Source: Chamaecyparis obtusa
Taxonomy: Eukaryota > Streptophyta > Pinopsida > Cupressales > Cupressaceae
Assembly (NCBI GenBank): GCA_027943335.1
Contig: BSBK01003560.1
Location: 558,001 to 622,000, forward strand
Length of the DNA: 64,000 bases
Direction: 5' to 3'
Below, in pieces: positions 32,902 through 48,652 of this stretch; the first letter of the stretch is position 1; each line of letters starts with the position of its first letter. Both the position numbers and the translations under genes were made by a program. Under the pieces are notes generated by a model. It was not told the DNA's origin. It searched no databases and worked only from the letters and a program-made list of their open reading frames with translations.

Positions 32902-33236
32902 TGTTACAAGTAGTGGTTGCTGTTGCACCAAAAGATCGACCTGTTTATGTCTGATACAATCACTAGACTTATAGAAGACACTGGAGGTGGTTAAACCATG
33001 TCATGAATCCTGAGTGGAGCACTGGCCATTTTTCCAACAATCTCCCCCTTAGTGTTACCCGAGGGGATTCTAACATGTGACCAAGCTTTGATACCACTTG
33101 TTACAAGTAGTGGTTGTTGTTGTACCAAAATATTAACCTATTAATGCCTAATACAACCACTAGACTTATATAAGATACGAGAGGTAGTTAAGCCATGACA
33201 CGAATCCTGAGGGGAGCACCGACCATTTTTCCAAGA
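32902..33236 (-). mobile_element. TRIM-type miniature LTR element, copy 2
   Basis: Same family and orientation as the element 69 bp to its left: LTRs 32902-33039 and 33099-33236, interior 33040-33098 with primer site TGGTATCAAAGC (one change) and purine tract AAGGGGGAGAT. Flanking 5-mers are ACTTT and GCCTC, so no target duplication is visible. It is more diverged than copy 1. Confidence 0.82.
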
Positions 33237-35360
33237 GCCTCCACATTACATACATTGAGAAAATAAGTACATAAATCTAGCTAGTTTTAATATGCCTCAT
33301 GTTTCCAAGTGCCTCTAGATATTCTTACACAATATTTTTGTTTATTGCCCTAACAAATGTAGTATGTAATTGTGTAGAGATTGAGGGGATTAAAATCTAT
33401 GTAGAGAGAAGAGAGTGATTTGGAATAAGAAGAATTGATATGTTTATGCATCTGTAAAATTTGTTGAAGAGGAAATGCAAGATGTTAGTAGATATTTTGC
33501 CACATATCATCAATTTGAGGAAAATGATTTTTGATGCAATATGAAAAAAAAATGATCTCTGTGTTCAGATAGAACAGAGTGGAAAAATTGTATGATGCCT
33601 TTCTGTGTAATTTAGGAATGTATGATTTTAATGCTTCAAAATTGTAAATTACCATTTAAAAAAATAATGGCAGAACTAATATATTTGGAAGTGTAAAATC
33701 CATCACTCATTGAGAAAAAACAAATTTAGGCTGTCATTATGGCATATATAATTAATAATTAAGATCCATAACCATTTGCAGGAATATGTAAGAAGGTTAA
33801 ATGTAATATATTCAAAATAACATTTGGATTGCTAATGAACTAGCATACCAATAAGGAACAATGGAGAAAATATGATAGACCTAATCATTTTTTCATATGA
33901 TGTAGAATGAAATTTCTTTTGCATATAATCTGCAACTATAACTGCATAACAATACTCACCGATGTTAGGGAATGTGAAATTCCCTTATGATTGCAAATGT
34001 AGAAACTTGCCTACCGTCCTTAGAAACCCCCTCACTGGAAAGGCATGGGTATTCTCTCTCAAATGCACTAATTGCAGTGTAGTAAAGTTGCAATTCATGG
34101 GTATTCTCTCTCAAATGCACCAATTGCGGTGCAGTAAAGTTGTAATTCACTAGTTATTCTGGATGCTCGCCAAATATAATTGTGTTACAGGAACTTGCAA
34201 GAAGAAAACTCTTGAATGTAATCAACAATCAAGTGTACATGTCTTTCCTAACATTTATCAAATTTTCCATTTGCATTTTTCCAAGCATCTAGTTGACTTG
34301 TTTGTTAAATTTTTTGTATTAGAAGAGAGGGGTGGAATGAATGCATTGAAGAAATAATTTTCATATGCCTTTGGAGATTATTGAAGAACCATTGTTCTGG
34401 TATTACATTTGTGCTCACACTTCTAGTAAAGGATAGATGCACAGTATGGTGGGATGGCAAGACACTGCCACTTAAAATATGAAGAAAATGGATAGCTGAA
34501 AAAAGAAGAAAAATATGTTAAGGATCTCCAATTCCAGCACAAAGTGTTCAATGCCAAGCAAAAATAGGATCTTTCTAAACTTGAAAAGACCCACAGTGTC
34601 CCCATTGATAAAAAAAACACTAAACAACTAGAATGTGTACATTAATTGAATAATGAATAAAAAAATACCTAAGAAAATTTACAATTACAATACAAAAGAA
34701 ATTCTATAATGACAGAAAAGCAAAAGCATCCATCTTACTCAACAATCATCAAAACCCACATTCATTAAATAAACCAAAACACCCATGATGAGCATTAATC
34801 AACCATAAGCACTCGTGATGTAGATTTCTTGAGAAGGCGTTTCTCATGCCCACGAATGTGCTGGCTAGGGTGTGATTTAAAAATGACTTCAAAAAAAACC
34901 AAAACATCCAACATGGTTTATATTAATGAAACTCCTGAACTACCACACCATTCACATTAATCACACTCTAAAAATTATCTACCTAAATTAAAAAATCAAA
35001 ACAGACAGGGCGTTGCGTGAAATCTTTGAGCAGCTTAGAGAGGAAGAAAGAATATGAAAACCACAAATATAAAACACTTCAATGATCAACATTAAAAAAA
35101 ATTGAATGCTTTGTTTCAAAATAGAATATCTTCTGTTTTAGAGGAAAGCCTCAGAATTTTTATTGCAATCCTAAATAAAATATATGACAGCTTCCAGAAT
35201 AACATTACGAAGGTAAACTTAACATATAAGAGACTTCTCATGCGTCACATGTCTCTCCAAATCTAACTGAAAGACTCCAACCTACAACAACGATAATTAG
35301 GAATTTGCATACAACTTTCTAAACTATTGTCACAACGTAAATTTTTATTTATTTAAGTTT
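33237..35360. other. Intergenic stretch
   Basis: No gene is supported. 34047-34150 is a two-copy tandem repeat. The segment 34900-35360 adjoins the 5' LTR of the next element and should correspond to host DNA or a rearranged LTR start. Confidence 0.4.
34047..34150. repeat. 52-bp tandem duplication
   Basis: Two copies starting GGGTATTCTCTCTCAAATGC, with four or so differences (ACTAATTGCAGTGTAG against ACCAATTGCGGTGCAG). Confidence 0.85.
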
Positions 35361-35662
35361 CATCGTTAAATAGAGAAAAATAGAATAAAATAACAAGAAT
35401 TTATTATTATCCCTAAATTGCGGCATGGACGAGAGTGGTGGCATTAACTTCTTGTTACTATGACATAGTGGATTATTAAATGGGGAATTAAGGTTTCCCA
35501 GGCATGTAGATTCTGATTAAAAAAAAAATTCCATAACAACCGGGGAAAACTACACTCGCACACAGAGATTATGGAGGTATCGAAGAAGAGTGCATGAATT
35601 TCTTGGTTACAAAAAAAAGATCAAATATGAGTGTTAAAAAAAAAACAAAAAAACATCTGGCC

Positions 35663-35806
35663 ATGGAGACGGACGATTTTAGTAGAAATTATGATGCCAT
35701 TGAATCTCTTTTAGAGATCAGCGACACTGATTTCAGCATAGATGCTTATGAAATCATTGCAATGGACGACGCACAGTTTGAGATTTTTCTATTTCAGACG
35801 TCATGA
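35663..35806 (+). other. Small acidic ORF in the LTR
   Basis: An open frame with METDDFSRNYDAIESL near its start (35663) and ending at 35806. It is acidic and free of low-complexity sequence. In the right LTR the same frame starts (41960) but a small deletion after DISDT shifts it. No family is recognised; it could be a captured gene piece or chance. Confidence 0.25.
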
Positions 35807-36181
35807 TGGACGGATTTTGGCTTGAGCAGGAAATTCATCATAAAATATGATTCAGGAGTAGCAGCATAGTGCCTTCTGCGTGTACATAAAACCTCAATCA
35901 AACACCGCTGAGGATTCTTTCATATCCTGCGAGACTCTGCATAAAAAGATTTTTTCAAATTTCTTAGAAAAATGGATGAAGATAGAAAGTTAGAGATCCA
36001 AAGATTACACTGATCGGCTCCTCCTGTTTTTGGTGACAATAAATAAGATTTAAAGGAGAATTGAAGGATACAGCTAAATTTGCATTTCACCACATGATTG
36101 CAGCGCAATAGGAGAGTCAAATTGAACGAGCATTTCTAGAAACTTTACTCTCTTCTTCCAAGAAATTGCAAGGTAAAAGCG

Positions 36182-36565
36182 ATGAGGATTCGAAAGCATT
36201 CTATTGCTGCATTATCTTTGTCTTCTGAGAAGCCGAACATCTCTTGTTCGAGTCGCGAGGAGGAACAAATGATCAAGGAAAAGGAGTTTCTTTTGCCTCT
36301 CGTGAAGGCAACCATGGATGTGCAGGCCCGTGCTTGTGCCCATGCCCACTTTGGGAAAAAAAAAAAGAAAAACGGTCATGCAATTGCTCAAATTCAGTCA
36401 CACCCGTTGCACAATTGGAGGAATGCACTGCTTCGATGCACCACAGAAAGCCACGCCCTCCAGGAAAGCAGAGAGGGCGATAAATCATCCTACAAAAGGG
36501 CCATCAACTTTAGTGGAGGAGAGCACATCCGACCTATGTGTTTTGGAAAGAGCTGGTTTCTGTGA
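36182..36565 (+). other. 127-codon ORF in the LTR
   Basis: Starts MRIRKHSIAALSLSSEK and contains an EEEQMIKEKEF stretch and a lysine run coded by an 11-A tract. In the right LTR (42470 on) the tract has 10 A, which shifts the frame. There is no known domain. The frame is open in only one of two copies, so coding is doubtful. Confidence 0.2.
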
Positions 36566-37829
36566 AAGGAGGAGGTGGGGAGCTTGATTCAGTCTGTTCA
36601 TCTAATTTCTCCTTGATGCTCTTTGTGTGGTGTAGAGGTAGGTAATATAACCCTTTTAAAGATATCGATGCACCTCCCATAAATTTCAATGTAGAGATTT
36701 CTTAGCCATTTTGACTACGTATATTCTGCAAAAGAAATCTATCAAGTCTCATACATATGTATGCTCTATTTCGTTAACCTTTGGAATCTATTCTATCCTT
36801 TTGGGATGGATTGTGTGTTTTCACATATTGATTTGCCTCTCTATTTTTTATTCACAAAATTGAGGTATGTAAGAAAAGAAAATCTTTCTCAGAGTTTTGG
36901 GACTCCGTGCTTGTAGTTTGTGATGTATTCTGGTTGGAAATAATCTGTATGTTATAAAATTGTAATATGTCTTGTGTAATTATTTCCTTACTTGTGTGAT
37001 ATCATGGAATCTACGTTGATTTGGATCTACTACATTTTATGCTTTTGGGTGTTAGTTTTGGTTATTACAAGTATTGATTTTATTTATATTTCTTACTAGA
37101 CATTTTGGAAATAAATATGATGGCCATGAATTGATGATTTAGTATGTGTGGTTATGACATATGGATACTTTTTTTTAGAATATGAGTTAATTTTCCTATA
37201 AGAAGTATGCCTTGTGTGATTTGAAGTAAAGAAATGTTTCGGTTGTGCTAATGCTTGCATGATTTCATCTTTTTGTATTGCATGCCTATGACATAGTCAT
37301 GTCATTATTTCCATATGTTTGAGATGGAATTAGACGCTGTGAAATGTTGTCAAATTAGGAAGAATGGCTATTTGTTATTTATAAGCATCTTGTGTACCCA
37401 TATGATTTATGAGTTGAATTCTTGATGAACTTTCTTCTATGAGATATTTATTGACTAAGGAGTTCAATTTTTATAAAATTTTATCATCACATGTATGTTT
37501 TAGAGTAGGTACAAATTCCATTACTTCATGTTAGTTTTACTTGTTAGACTACTTCTAGCTGGGTTGGGTATCCTTCATGTCAGGAAGGATTCCAGGGAAG
37601 CGTTAATGCTTCGTGGTAGGGTGGAAACGCACTCCCACAATATTCCCGCCCATGACATTTGTGTGTAACAGGGGACCGTAGCTTCTTTCAGGGAGGAATT
37701 TCTTTATAGGGCTTATGTTCCTATGTTCTCGTCCTCATGGTACCGTAATTTGGTTGTTTAGTTTGTCATTAATATGGAAGTTCATACTTAATCCAATATT
37801 TATCTTACATCATTTCGATTTGACAGTTG

Positions 37830-37900
37830 GTCGATATCTCTTTGATTTGGTATTTAGACAAGTTGGTCGATATCTCTTTGATTCAGTTGATATAACGTAT
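37830..37900. repeat. 36-bp minisatellite, two units (left LTR)
   Basis: Units begin GTTGGTCGATATCTCTTTGA and are spaced by TTTAGACAA. The corresponding place in the right LTR (44905-45000) has three units. Confidence 0.8.
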
Positions 37901-38144
37901 GTTTTTGTGATTATGCTAGAACTTTCAACAAAGGGTTGACATTTCACTTTTCTTGGACTTAGAGGTATTCCTTATCTTTTCGACTATTTTGGTCATAATT
38001 ATTCTTCTTTTATTCCTATATTCTCATAAATCTCTTTGTATCTAGTTGATTTGTATATTCGACCTTTGACTTGTTGACTGACTCCATTGTCTTTTATGCA
38101 AATTGCTGATGTGGCTTTTGTGTCAAAATTTCAGTCTTTACATA

Positions 38145-38156
38145 TGGTATCAGAGC
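38145..38156 (+). other. Primer-binding site (initiator-Met tRNA)
   Basis: TGGTATCAGAGC two bases after the LTR end CTTTACA. Confidence 0.85.
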
Positions 38157-41290
<3,134 letters not shown>

Positions 41291-41300
41291 GAGGGGGAAT
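41291..41300 (+). other. Polypurine tract candidate
   Basis: GAGGGGGAAT followed two bases later by TGTCAGAG, the proposed LTR start. Confidence 0.6.
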
Positions 41301-41302
41301 AT

Positions 41303-44300
41303 TGTCAGAGAGAGGTAACTCTAACCTTGTAAAACTAAAGGATAGTAATGGAATTCACACACTCACATAGAAAATGTTCTTGAGAAAAAAAAATAAAAAT
41401 TGATATAGCTATGTTTTCTTTTACTCCAAATGTGATTGTTTTTGGAGTGTGGTTTTTACTAGAATGCATTACAAATGCAAATTATACTTCATTAAGAAAA
41501 TGAACTTGAATCTTGTTGATTTTATGATAGAATCTGAATGTGCGTACATGCATTATCCTAAACATTTGAACAACAAAAGTTAGATTATTAATCATGTCAA
41601 TATGAATTTCCTTATTCTCTGTGGATATGATTGTAAATTTTGACCAAAGCATCGGGGACATCGTTAAATAGAGAAAAACAAAATAAAATAACAAGAATTT
41701 ATTATTATCCCTAAATTGCGGCATGGAGGAGAGTGGTGGCATTAACTTCTTGTTACTATGACATAGTGGATTATTAAATGGGGAATTAAGGTTTGCCAGG
41801 CATGCAGATTCTGATTAAAAAAAAATTCCATAACAACCGGGGAAAACTACACTCGCACACGGAGATTATGGAGGTATCGAAGAAGAGTGCATGGGTTTCT
41901 TGGTTACAAAAAAAAGATCAAATATGAGTGTTAATAAAATAAAAAAAACATCTGGCCATGGAGACGGACAATTTTAGTAGAAATTATGATGCCATTGAAT
42001 CTCTTTTAGAGATCAGCGACACGGTAGAGATGCTTATGAAATCATTGCAATGGACAACGCACAATTTGAGATTTTTCTATTTAAGACGTCATGATGCATG
42101 GATTTTGGCTTGAGTAGGAAAATTCATTATAAAATACGATTCAGGAGTAGCAGCATAGCACCTTCTACGTGTACATAAAACCTCAATCAAACACTGCTAA
42201 GGATTCTTTCATATCCTGCGAGACTCTGCATAAAAGATTTTTTCAAATTTCTTAGAAAAATGGATGAAGATAGAAAGTTAGAGATCCAAAGATTACACCG
42301 ATCGGCTCCTCCTATTTTTGGCAACAATAAATAAGAGTTAAAGGAGAATTGAAGGATACAACTAAATCTGCATTTCACCACATGATTACAGCGCAATAGG
42401 AGAGTCAAATTGAACGAGCATTTCTAGAAACTTTACTCTCTTCTTCCAAGAAATTGCAAGGTAAAAGCGATGAGGATTCGAAAGCATTCTATTGCTGCAT
42501 TATCTTTGTCTTCTGAGAAGTCGGAGGTCTCTTGTTCGAGTCGCGAGGAGGAACAAATGATCAAGGAAAAGGAGTTTCTTTTGCCTCTCATGAAGGCAGC
42601 CATGGATGTGCAGGCCTGTGCTCATGCCCATGCCCACTTTGGGAAAAAAAAAAGAAAAACGGTCATGTAATTGCTCAGATTCAGTCACACCCATTGCACA
42701 ATTGGAGGAATGCACTGCTTCGATGCACCACAGAAAGCCAGGCCCTCCAAGAAAGCAGAGAGGGAGATAAATCATCCTACAAAAGGGCCATCAACTTTAG
42801 TGGAGGAGGGCATATCAGACCTATGTGTTTCAGAAAGAGCTGGTTTCCATGAAAGGAGGAGGTGGGGAGCTTGATTCAGTCTGTTCATCTAATTTCTCCT
42901 TGATGCTCTCTGTGTGGTGTAGAGGTAGGTAATATAACCCTTTTAAAGATATTGATGCACCTCCCATAAATTTCAATGTAGAGATTTCTTAGCCATTTTG
43001 ACTACGTCTATTTTGCAAAAGAAATCTATCAAGTCTCGTACATATGTATGCTCTATTTCGTTAACCTTTGGAATCTATTCTATCCTTTTGGGATGGATTG
43101 TGTGTTTTCACATATTGATTTTCCTCTCTGTTTTTTATTCACAAAATTAAGGTATTTAAGAAAAGAAAATCTTTCTCAGAGTTTTGGGACTTCGTTGCTT
43201 GTATTTTGTGATGTATTCTGGTTGGAAATAATCTGTATGTTATAAAATTGTAATCTGTCTTGTGTAATTATTTCCTTACTTGTGTGATATCATGGAATCT
43301 ACGTTGATTTGGATCTACTACATTTTATGCTTTTGGGTGTTAGTTTTGGTAATCTCCTAATGGGTAACTGTTTTGCACATGTTTTGTGATTGAGACCAAA
43401 ATTGATTGCCACGTGACTTGGTGATGCTTTGCACCTTTTCTTAGATAAGTGCGTTTGAAGTATTATCTGCATTTGGAATTTTCTTTTGTAGTCGTCTACT
43501 AGCAGATGGTAATAGGATCACGCACCCTGGAGACTTTGGAATGTTTCTTTGGGAAAAAATTTGTATCTTTCGGTTAGTTTTAGGGAACACTTCTTAGTTT
43601 GGAGTATTATGTTTTGTTGTGTTGTTTGTAGCGTCAATTGGAGATAATTTTGGGGTTATTTATTTGATATTTTATATATATATATACAAACACAACTGTT
43701 GAATACCTTGCGTAACACACTATGAGAGGCATGATTAGTTCAACATTGATTTGTAGTAGGTTTGAGTTGTTTTAAGAATCATATTAGTTGCATCTTTGTA
43801 ATCTACCAGCGAGAGTCTTTAGGACCATACTTTGCACTATTTATGTTCCCTTAATCATAACAATGATTCATAAACCTTGCAATCAGTCAAAATGGTTGTT
43901 TCGTTGAACTCTTTATTCAAGTATATCATCTTTTTCCTTTGAATAGGTTATCATTTTTATAAACATGACATGAACACTTGATCATATTAGTCAAGACAAA
44001 CTTGACCTCATATATTCACTTAAAATTTATGCTTCCCCTTTTAATGGTTTGGTGGATACATGTGTGCAATAGAAATGATAATTTTGGTTATAATATGTCA
44101 GCATTGCAATCTGTTGTATTATGTGTGTAAAAGAGTAAGATTATTACAAGTATTGATTTTATTTATATTTCTTACTAGACATTTTGGAAATAAATATGAT
44201 GGCCATGAATTGATGATTTAGTATGTGTTGTTATGACATATGGATACTTTTTTTTAGAATATGAGTTAATTTGTCTATAAGAAGTATGCCTTGCGTGATT

Positions 44301-45255
44301 TGAAGTAAAGAAATGTTTCGGTTGTGCTAATGCTTGCATGATTTCATCTTTTTGTATTGCATGCCTATGACACAGTCATGTCATTATTTCCATATGTTTG
44401 AGATGGAATTAGACATTGTGAAATGTTGTCAAATTAGCAAGAATGGCTATTTGTTATTTATAAGCATCTTGTGTACCCATATGATTTATGAGTTGAATTC
44501 TTGATGAACTTTCTTCTATGAGATATTTATTGACTAAGGAGTTCAATTTTTATAAATTTTATCATCACATGTATGTTTTAGAGTAGGCACAAATTCCATT
44601 ACTTCATGTTAGTTTTACTTGTTAGACTACTTCTAGCTGGGCTGGGTATCCTTCATGTCAGGAAGGATTCCGAGGAAGCATTAATGCTTCGTGGTAGGGT
44701 GGAAACGCACTCCCACAATATTCCCGCCCACGACATTTGTGTGTAATAGGTGACCGTAGCTTCTTTCAGGGAGAAATTTCTTTATAGGGCTTATGTTCCT
44801 ATGTTCTCGTCCTCATGGTACTGTAATTTGGTTGTTTAGTTTGTCATTAATATGGAAGTTCATACTTAATCCAATATTTATCTTACATCATTTCGATTTG
44901 ACAGTTGGTCGATATCTCTTTGATTTGGTATTTAGACAAGTTGGTCGATATCTCTTTGATTTGGTATTTAGACAAGTTGGTCGAAATCTTTTTATTCAGT
45001 TGATATAACGTATGTTTTTGTGATTATGCTAGAACTTTCAACAAAGGGTTGACATTTCACTTTTCTTGGACTTAGAGGTATTCCTTATCTTTTCGACTAT
45101 TTTGGTCATAATTATTCTTCTTTTATTCCTATATTCTCAAAAATCTCTTTGTATCTAGTTGATTTGTATATTCAACCTTTGACTTGTTGACTGACTCCAT
45201 TGTCTTTTATGCAAATTGCTGATGTGGCTTTTGTGTCGAAATTTCAGTCTTTACA
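41303..45255 (+). repeat. Right (3') LTR, 3.95 kb
   Basis: Begins TGTCAGAGAGAGG after the purine tract and ends CTTTACA. The first 356 bp have no counterpart in the left copy, so the start rests on the purine tract and the TG. If the LTR began at 41659 instead it would be 3.6 kb. Confidence 0.65.
44905..45000. repeat. 36-bp minisatellite, three units (right LTR)
   Basis: Same unit as 37830-37900, one extra copy. Confidence 0.8.
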
Positions 45256-45604
45256 ACTATCCAATGACATGCACAAAATCTCTAGAAAACTTCTGCATGC
45301 AAAGCATGTTTTATTTGAGGAAAAAAGCACGCTCAGCTAACTGTAAAGTTTACTCATCTTATTAGAAAATTTGCATATTCCATGCTGATTGTATTATTCG
45401 CTCAACATCTTGACTGGCCGTTCTAAACCTATATCTGAAAGCTAACAAAATACGCATGTGGAGACACATGCAGCATGATAATGAAGTGAAGATAAATGGC
45501 GGTTAAAAACAGTTTTGGAATCCATTCTTGGTTGCATGATCTCCTCGTTTCCATCGCAACATCAGTGTCTTCTACACCCACCCTGTTGCATGATCTCCAG
45601 TCAG

Positions 45605-46009
45605 CTAGGCCACTGAAATGATAAAATTAAGAAGAATAAACGCTGGAGCCAGGCAAGCTGCAACCAATATTTTATCTTGGGGCGCCAACAGCAAATCAAT
45701 TGCTCCGAGTAAAAACAGAAATGTAAATACTATTGCGCTGCGGAGAAGCACCTTGCCGTACAAAAAAGGGTGATCATCTTCATCTGGCATGAGAAAAACA
45801 TATGATGCAGCTACGGATGTAATTTGAGTAAAAATATATCCACCCAAAAACATGTGAAAACCAAATTTTGTATTTCTGTCGGGATCCTCGAAAACATTTG
45901 GCATAATAATTAAAGCGAACATTGTTGACACCATCAAAGTCAAGCAATAACATACAAGCTCGAAACGCCCCTTTTCCTCCTCCGTCATCTCATCGATCTT
46001 CAACTTTAT
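45605..46009 (-). CDS. Paralogue A, last exon
   Basis: Preceded on the minus strand by TATTGTGCAG (acceptor). Open for 134 codons to a TAG. It is the only copy of the three in which this exon is intact to its end. Confidence 0.65.
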   Translation of the reverse strand: MKLKIDEMTEEEKGRFELVCYCLTLMVSTMFALIIMPNVFEDPDRNTKFGFHMFLGGYIFTQITSVAASYVFLMPDEDDHPFLYGKVLLRSAIVFTFLFLLGAIDLLLAPQDKILVAACLAPAFILLNFIISVA

Positions 46010-46440
46010 CTGCACAATATCATGTTATCATACAAACAAAACTGTTCTGTTCATATTCAGCATAATTTTAAAACTATGTAAATAGTTGTTAAAAAGAAGA
46101 AACCAACCTTGCGAGCAGCTTCAAATCGGAAAATCAACAAGGTTGCCACCAATTCACAGAAACTCTTGGTTTTATCGTTGATACGGCCCTTCTCCTCCTC
46201 TCCCATTTCATGGATCACCAATTCGACCATCTGCAGAATAATTTTAAAACAAAACTGTTAATATTGAATATAATTTTAAAACAATGTAAATAGATTTTTT
46301 TTGAAAAGAGGAAAAAACGAACTTTGGTAGCAGCTCAGAATCTTAAAATCAACAAGCTCCGAATCCTAAAATCAACAAGCCTGCACCAATTCTTTATTTT
46401 TTTCAATAACTCATAGAATGCTTCCAAACACCTCAATTTA
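45608..46440 (-). CDS. Four-helix membrane protein gene, paralogue A
   Basis: Read on the minus strand. A decayed upstream exon-like block (46320-46400; ELV, then DFKILSC) is followed by exon 46230-46108 (41 codons, MVELVIHEMGEEEKGRINDK at its start, ending FEAARK), a 98-bp intron 46107-46010 with GT...AG, and last exon 46009-45605 (IKLKIDEMTEEEKGRFELVC to NFIISVA, stop). Both exons join in phase 0. The last exon has four hydrophobic segments (about residues 17-36, 50-72, 88-107, 114-134) separated by acidic loops (PNVFEDPDRNTK, PDEDDHPF). I do not recognise the family. Exons repeat the module ELVAxLLIxRFEAARK, suggesting exon duplication. Copies B and C support these boundaries. Upstream exons are not certain. 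Confidence 0.6.
46108..46230 (-). CDS. Paralogue A, upstream exon
   Basis: Acceptor TTCTGCAG before ATGGTCGAATTG, donor CGCAAG|GTTGGT. 41 codons, charged, helical in character (HEMGEEEKGRINDKTK). Confidence 0.55.
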
Positions 46441-47745
46441 TTGGGAATAACCGAGGCTTCCACACACAGTTTTACTTTTATCAACTATTTTTATAAAATT
46501 TTAATGAAGAAATCAAATGCATGCATGAATATTTTTATTATTTTAAATTGGTAATATTTTTAATTAATAATTAATATAATGTTTAAACACTGGTTTTTAT
46601 TTTATTAATTATTTTTAAATGAATTTTAATTAAAAATAATAATATTTCAAAAATATATATTGATATTTTTATTATTTTAAGTTTATAATATTTTATTTTA
46701 TTTATTAAAGATGCTTCAACAATACTTTATGGAAAGACAATCAGAAATATTTTCTTATCAATAAATACTAGTAAAATATTATAAATCTAAAACTTCTCCT
46801 AGTAACACTTGCTCTTGTCAATAATTTATTTCAAAATTATATATGAATATTTTTATTATTTTAAATATATAATATTTTATTTATTAAGTACTATTGTATC
46901 GTTTTATGGTTTTTTACTTCTTTTCAATTAGAATTTATATTTTATCATAAATTTAGATTTTGGAAAGTTTAAATGCAATATTGGCTAAATGAAATATATT
47001 ACATATAAAATTTGTTAAAATTATATTACAAATAAAATTAAGCTCATTGTTATACTTTAGTAAATAATTTAAACTAACATAAAAATTAAATAAAATTAAT
47101 TACAATTTATAATTTGTATTATTAAAGTAATAATAATTAAAAATAAAATTACTTTTTGGTACATCTATAATTATATAAACTAATATAATTATTATAATTA
47201 ATTAAAATATATTTAATAATTATAATACATTTATTAATATTAGAATTACATTTACATATATTGTTAGAATATTATTTTTAAGATTTTAATTATTATCATT
47301 CAAATATAAAGATTCTTATCAATTACATTATAATTGACTACACGACACTTGTTTTAACTGCACTAGTTTTGATTCACGCCATTTATCTTCCTCATGCTCT
47401 GTGGAAATCTATATGATTGCTAAATTTGATCACCCATCAAAAGCTTAAATCACCTAATAATTTTGTATCTTTTATTAAAGATTTGTATTTGTTATTATTA
47501 TTTTTATATTATTTGGGATCTATTTAGTTGGAAGTTTTTAAATTCAATTATTTTATAATTTTAGATCAATATAAATTAAACATTAATTTGTTATATTATA
47601 TTTAAATAAACCTCTCAAATTTTTTTAATTTTTTTTATTAAATAAATTTTAGTGCCTCCAAATGATTGACTATCACAAATGTTAGAGATAATTTTGGATT
47701 TGAACTTTGTTTAGTCATAAATCTTATAAATGTAATAGATAAAAG

Positions 47746-47912
47746 ATATTTTTGAATTTGAACTTTATTAAAAGTTATAAATCTTAGAAATTTCCTAGTT
47801 TTAAATTAATTAATTAATCTATATTGATTATCAATATATTAAAGAAATGAACTTAAAGGACATATCGTGAGGTCCCATAAAAAAAAGATTAGGATGATAA
47901 TGCAACACTAAT
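47746..47912. repeat. Direct repeat, copy 1 (167 bp)
   Basis: ATATTTTTGAATTTGAACTT to GCAACACTAAT; second copy at 48487-48652 with about four differences, 574 bp apart. The ends are not TG...CA, so an LTR identity is not supported. Confidence 0.85.
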
Positions 47913-48486
47913 GCAACACTAGAGATAGCCAATCTAGCGGCCAGAGGTACACACATGAAAAATATTTTAAGTTAGACAAATTCTGCAAGTAAGTAGGTTT
48001 GTAAACCCACCTCTCCAAAAATAGTCTTAAAAGTTTAAAAATTTGTTTTCAAAGTTGCTTGATTACCAAGGCTCTTTGGCAAGTGGCCTTGTGTCTTTTG
48101 TAAACACTCTGTCATTTTGTCAGCCTGTATGCTTGTTTACATTTCCTCAGGAGATAGGAAATCATTTTGAAAGATATCTTGTGTACTTGGATGGTGTTGA
48201 AGTGACAATTTCATTTCTTGGGAGCTGAGGGAGCACGAAGCAAGACTCTTCCTCTCCTTCATAAAATAAAATTAAAATTATTTATATTTCTAATTGAAAC
48301 ATAACTATAAATTATAGATTTAACTACCAGCCACTACGTCACACTTGTTTATAAATAAAGTTATCATAATTTAATGACCATTCAATTTTGTTTCATAAAA
48401 TTCTATGTAAATCTTGAACATTAATAAAACTTATACAAATTATGTATAAGACATCTTAAACAATGTTGCATCTCTGAATGTCTACT

Positions 48487-48652
48487 ATATTTTTGAATTT
48501 GAACTTTATTAAAAATTATAAATCTTAGAAATTTCCTAGTTTTAAATTAATTAATTAATCTATATTGATTATCAATATATTAAAGAAATGAACTTAAAGG
48601 ACATATCATGAGGTCCCATAAAAAAAGATTAGGATGATAATGCAACACTAAT
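48487..48652. repeat. Direct repeat, copy 2 (166 bp)
   Basis: Mate of 47746-47912. Confidence 0.85.

Larger units (their letters stand above)
35361..38142 (+). repeat. Left (5') LTR, truncated
   Basis: 2782 bp; aligned with 41659-45255 almost throughout with few substitutions. It carries two copies of a 36-bp unit (37830-37900) where the right LTR has three. Confidence 0.8.
45608..46890. repeat. Inverted duplication, arm 1 (paralogue A)
   Basis: Matches 50040-51490 in reverse complement, covering gene exons, introns and several hundred bases of AT-rich flank (marker CATGCATGAATATTTTTATT and CCTCTTGTCAAT-like text). Confidence 0.7.

Noticed and set aside
32499..33236. Regularly spaced repeats resembling a CRISPR array
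   Set aside because: Repeat units are about 137 bp, only four, and carry LTR ends, primer sites and purine tracts; they are TRIM LTRs.
36244..36587. Three overlapping frames in the long LTR counted as separate genes
   Set aside because: They overlap in all frames and an A-tract indel breaks the longest one in the sister LTR.
47746..48652. A second miniature LTR element
   Set aside because: Direct repeats lack TG...CA ends, primer site, purine tract and target duplication.
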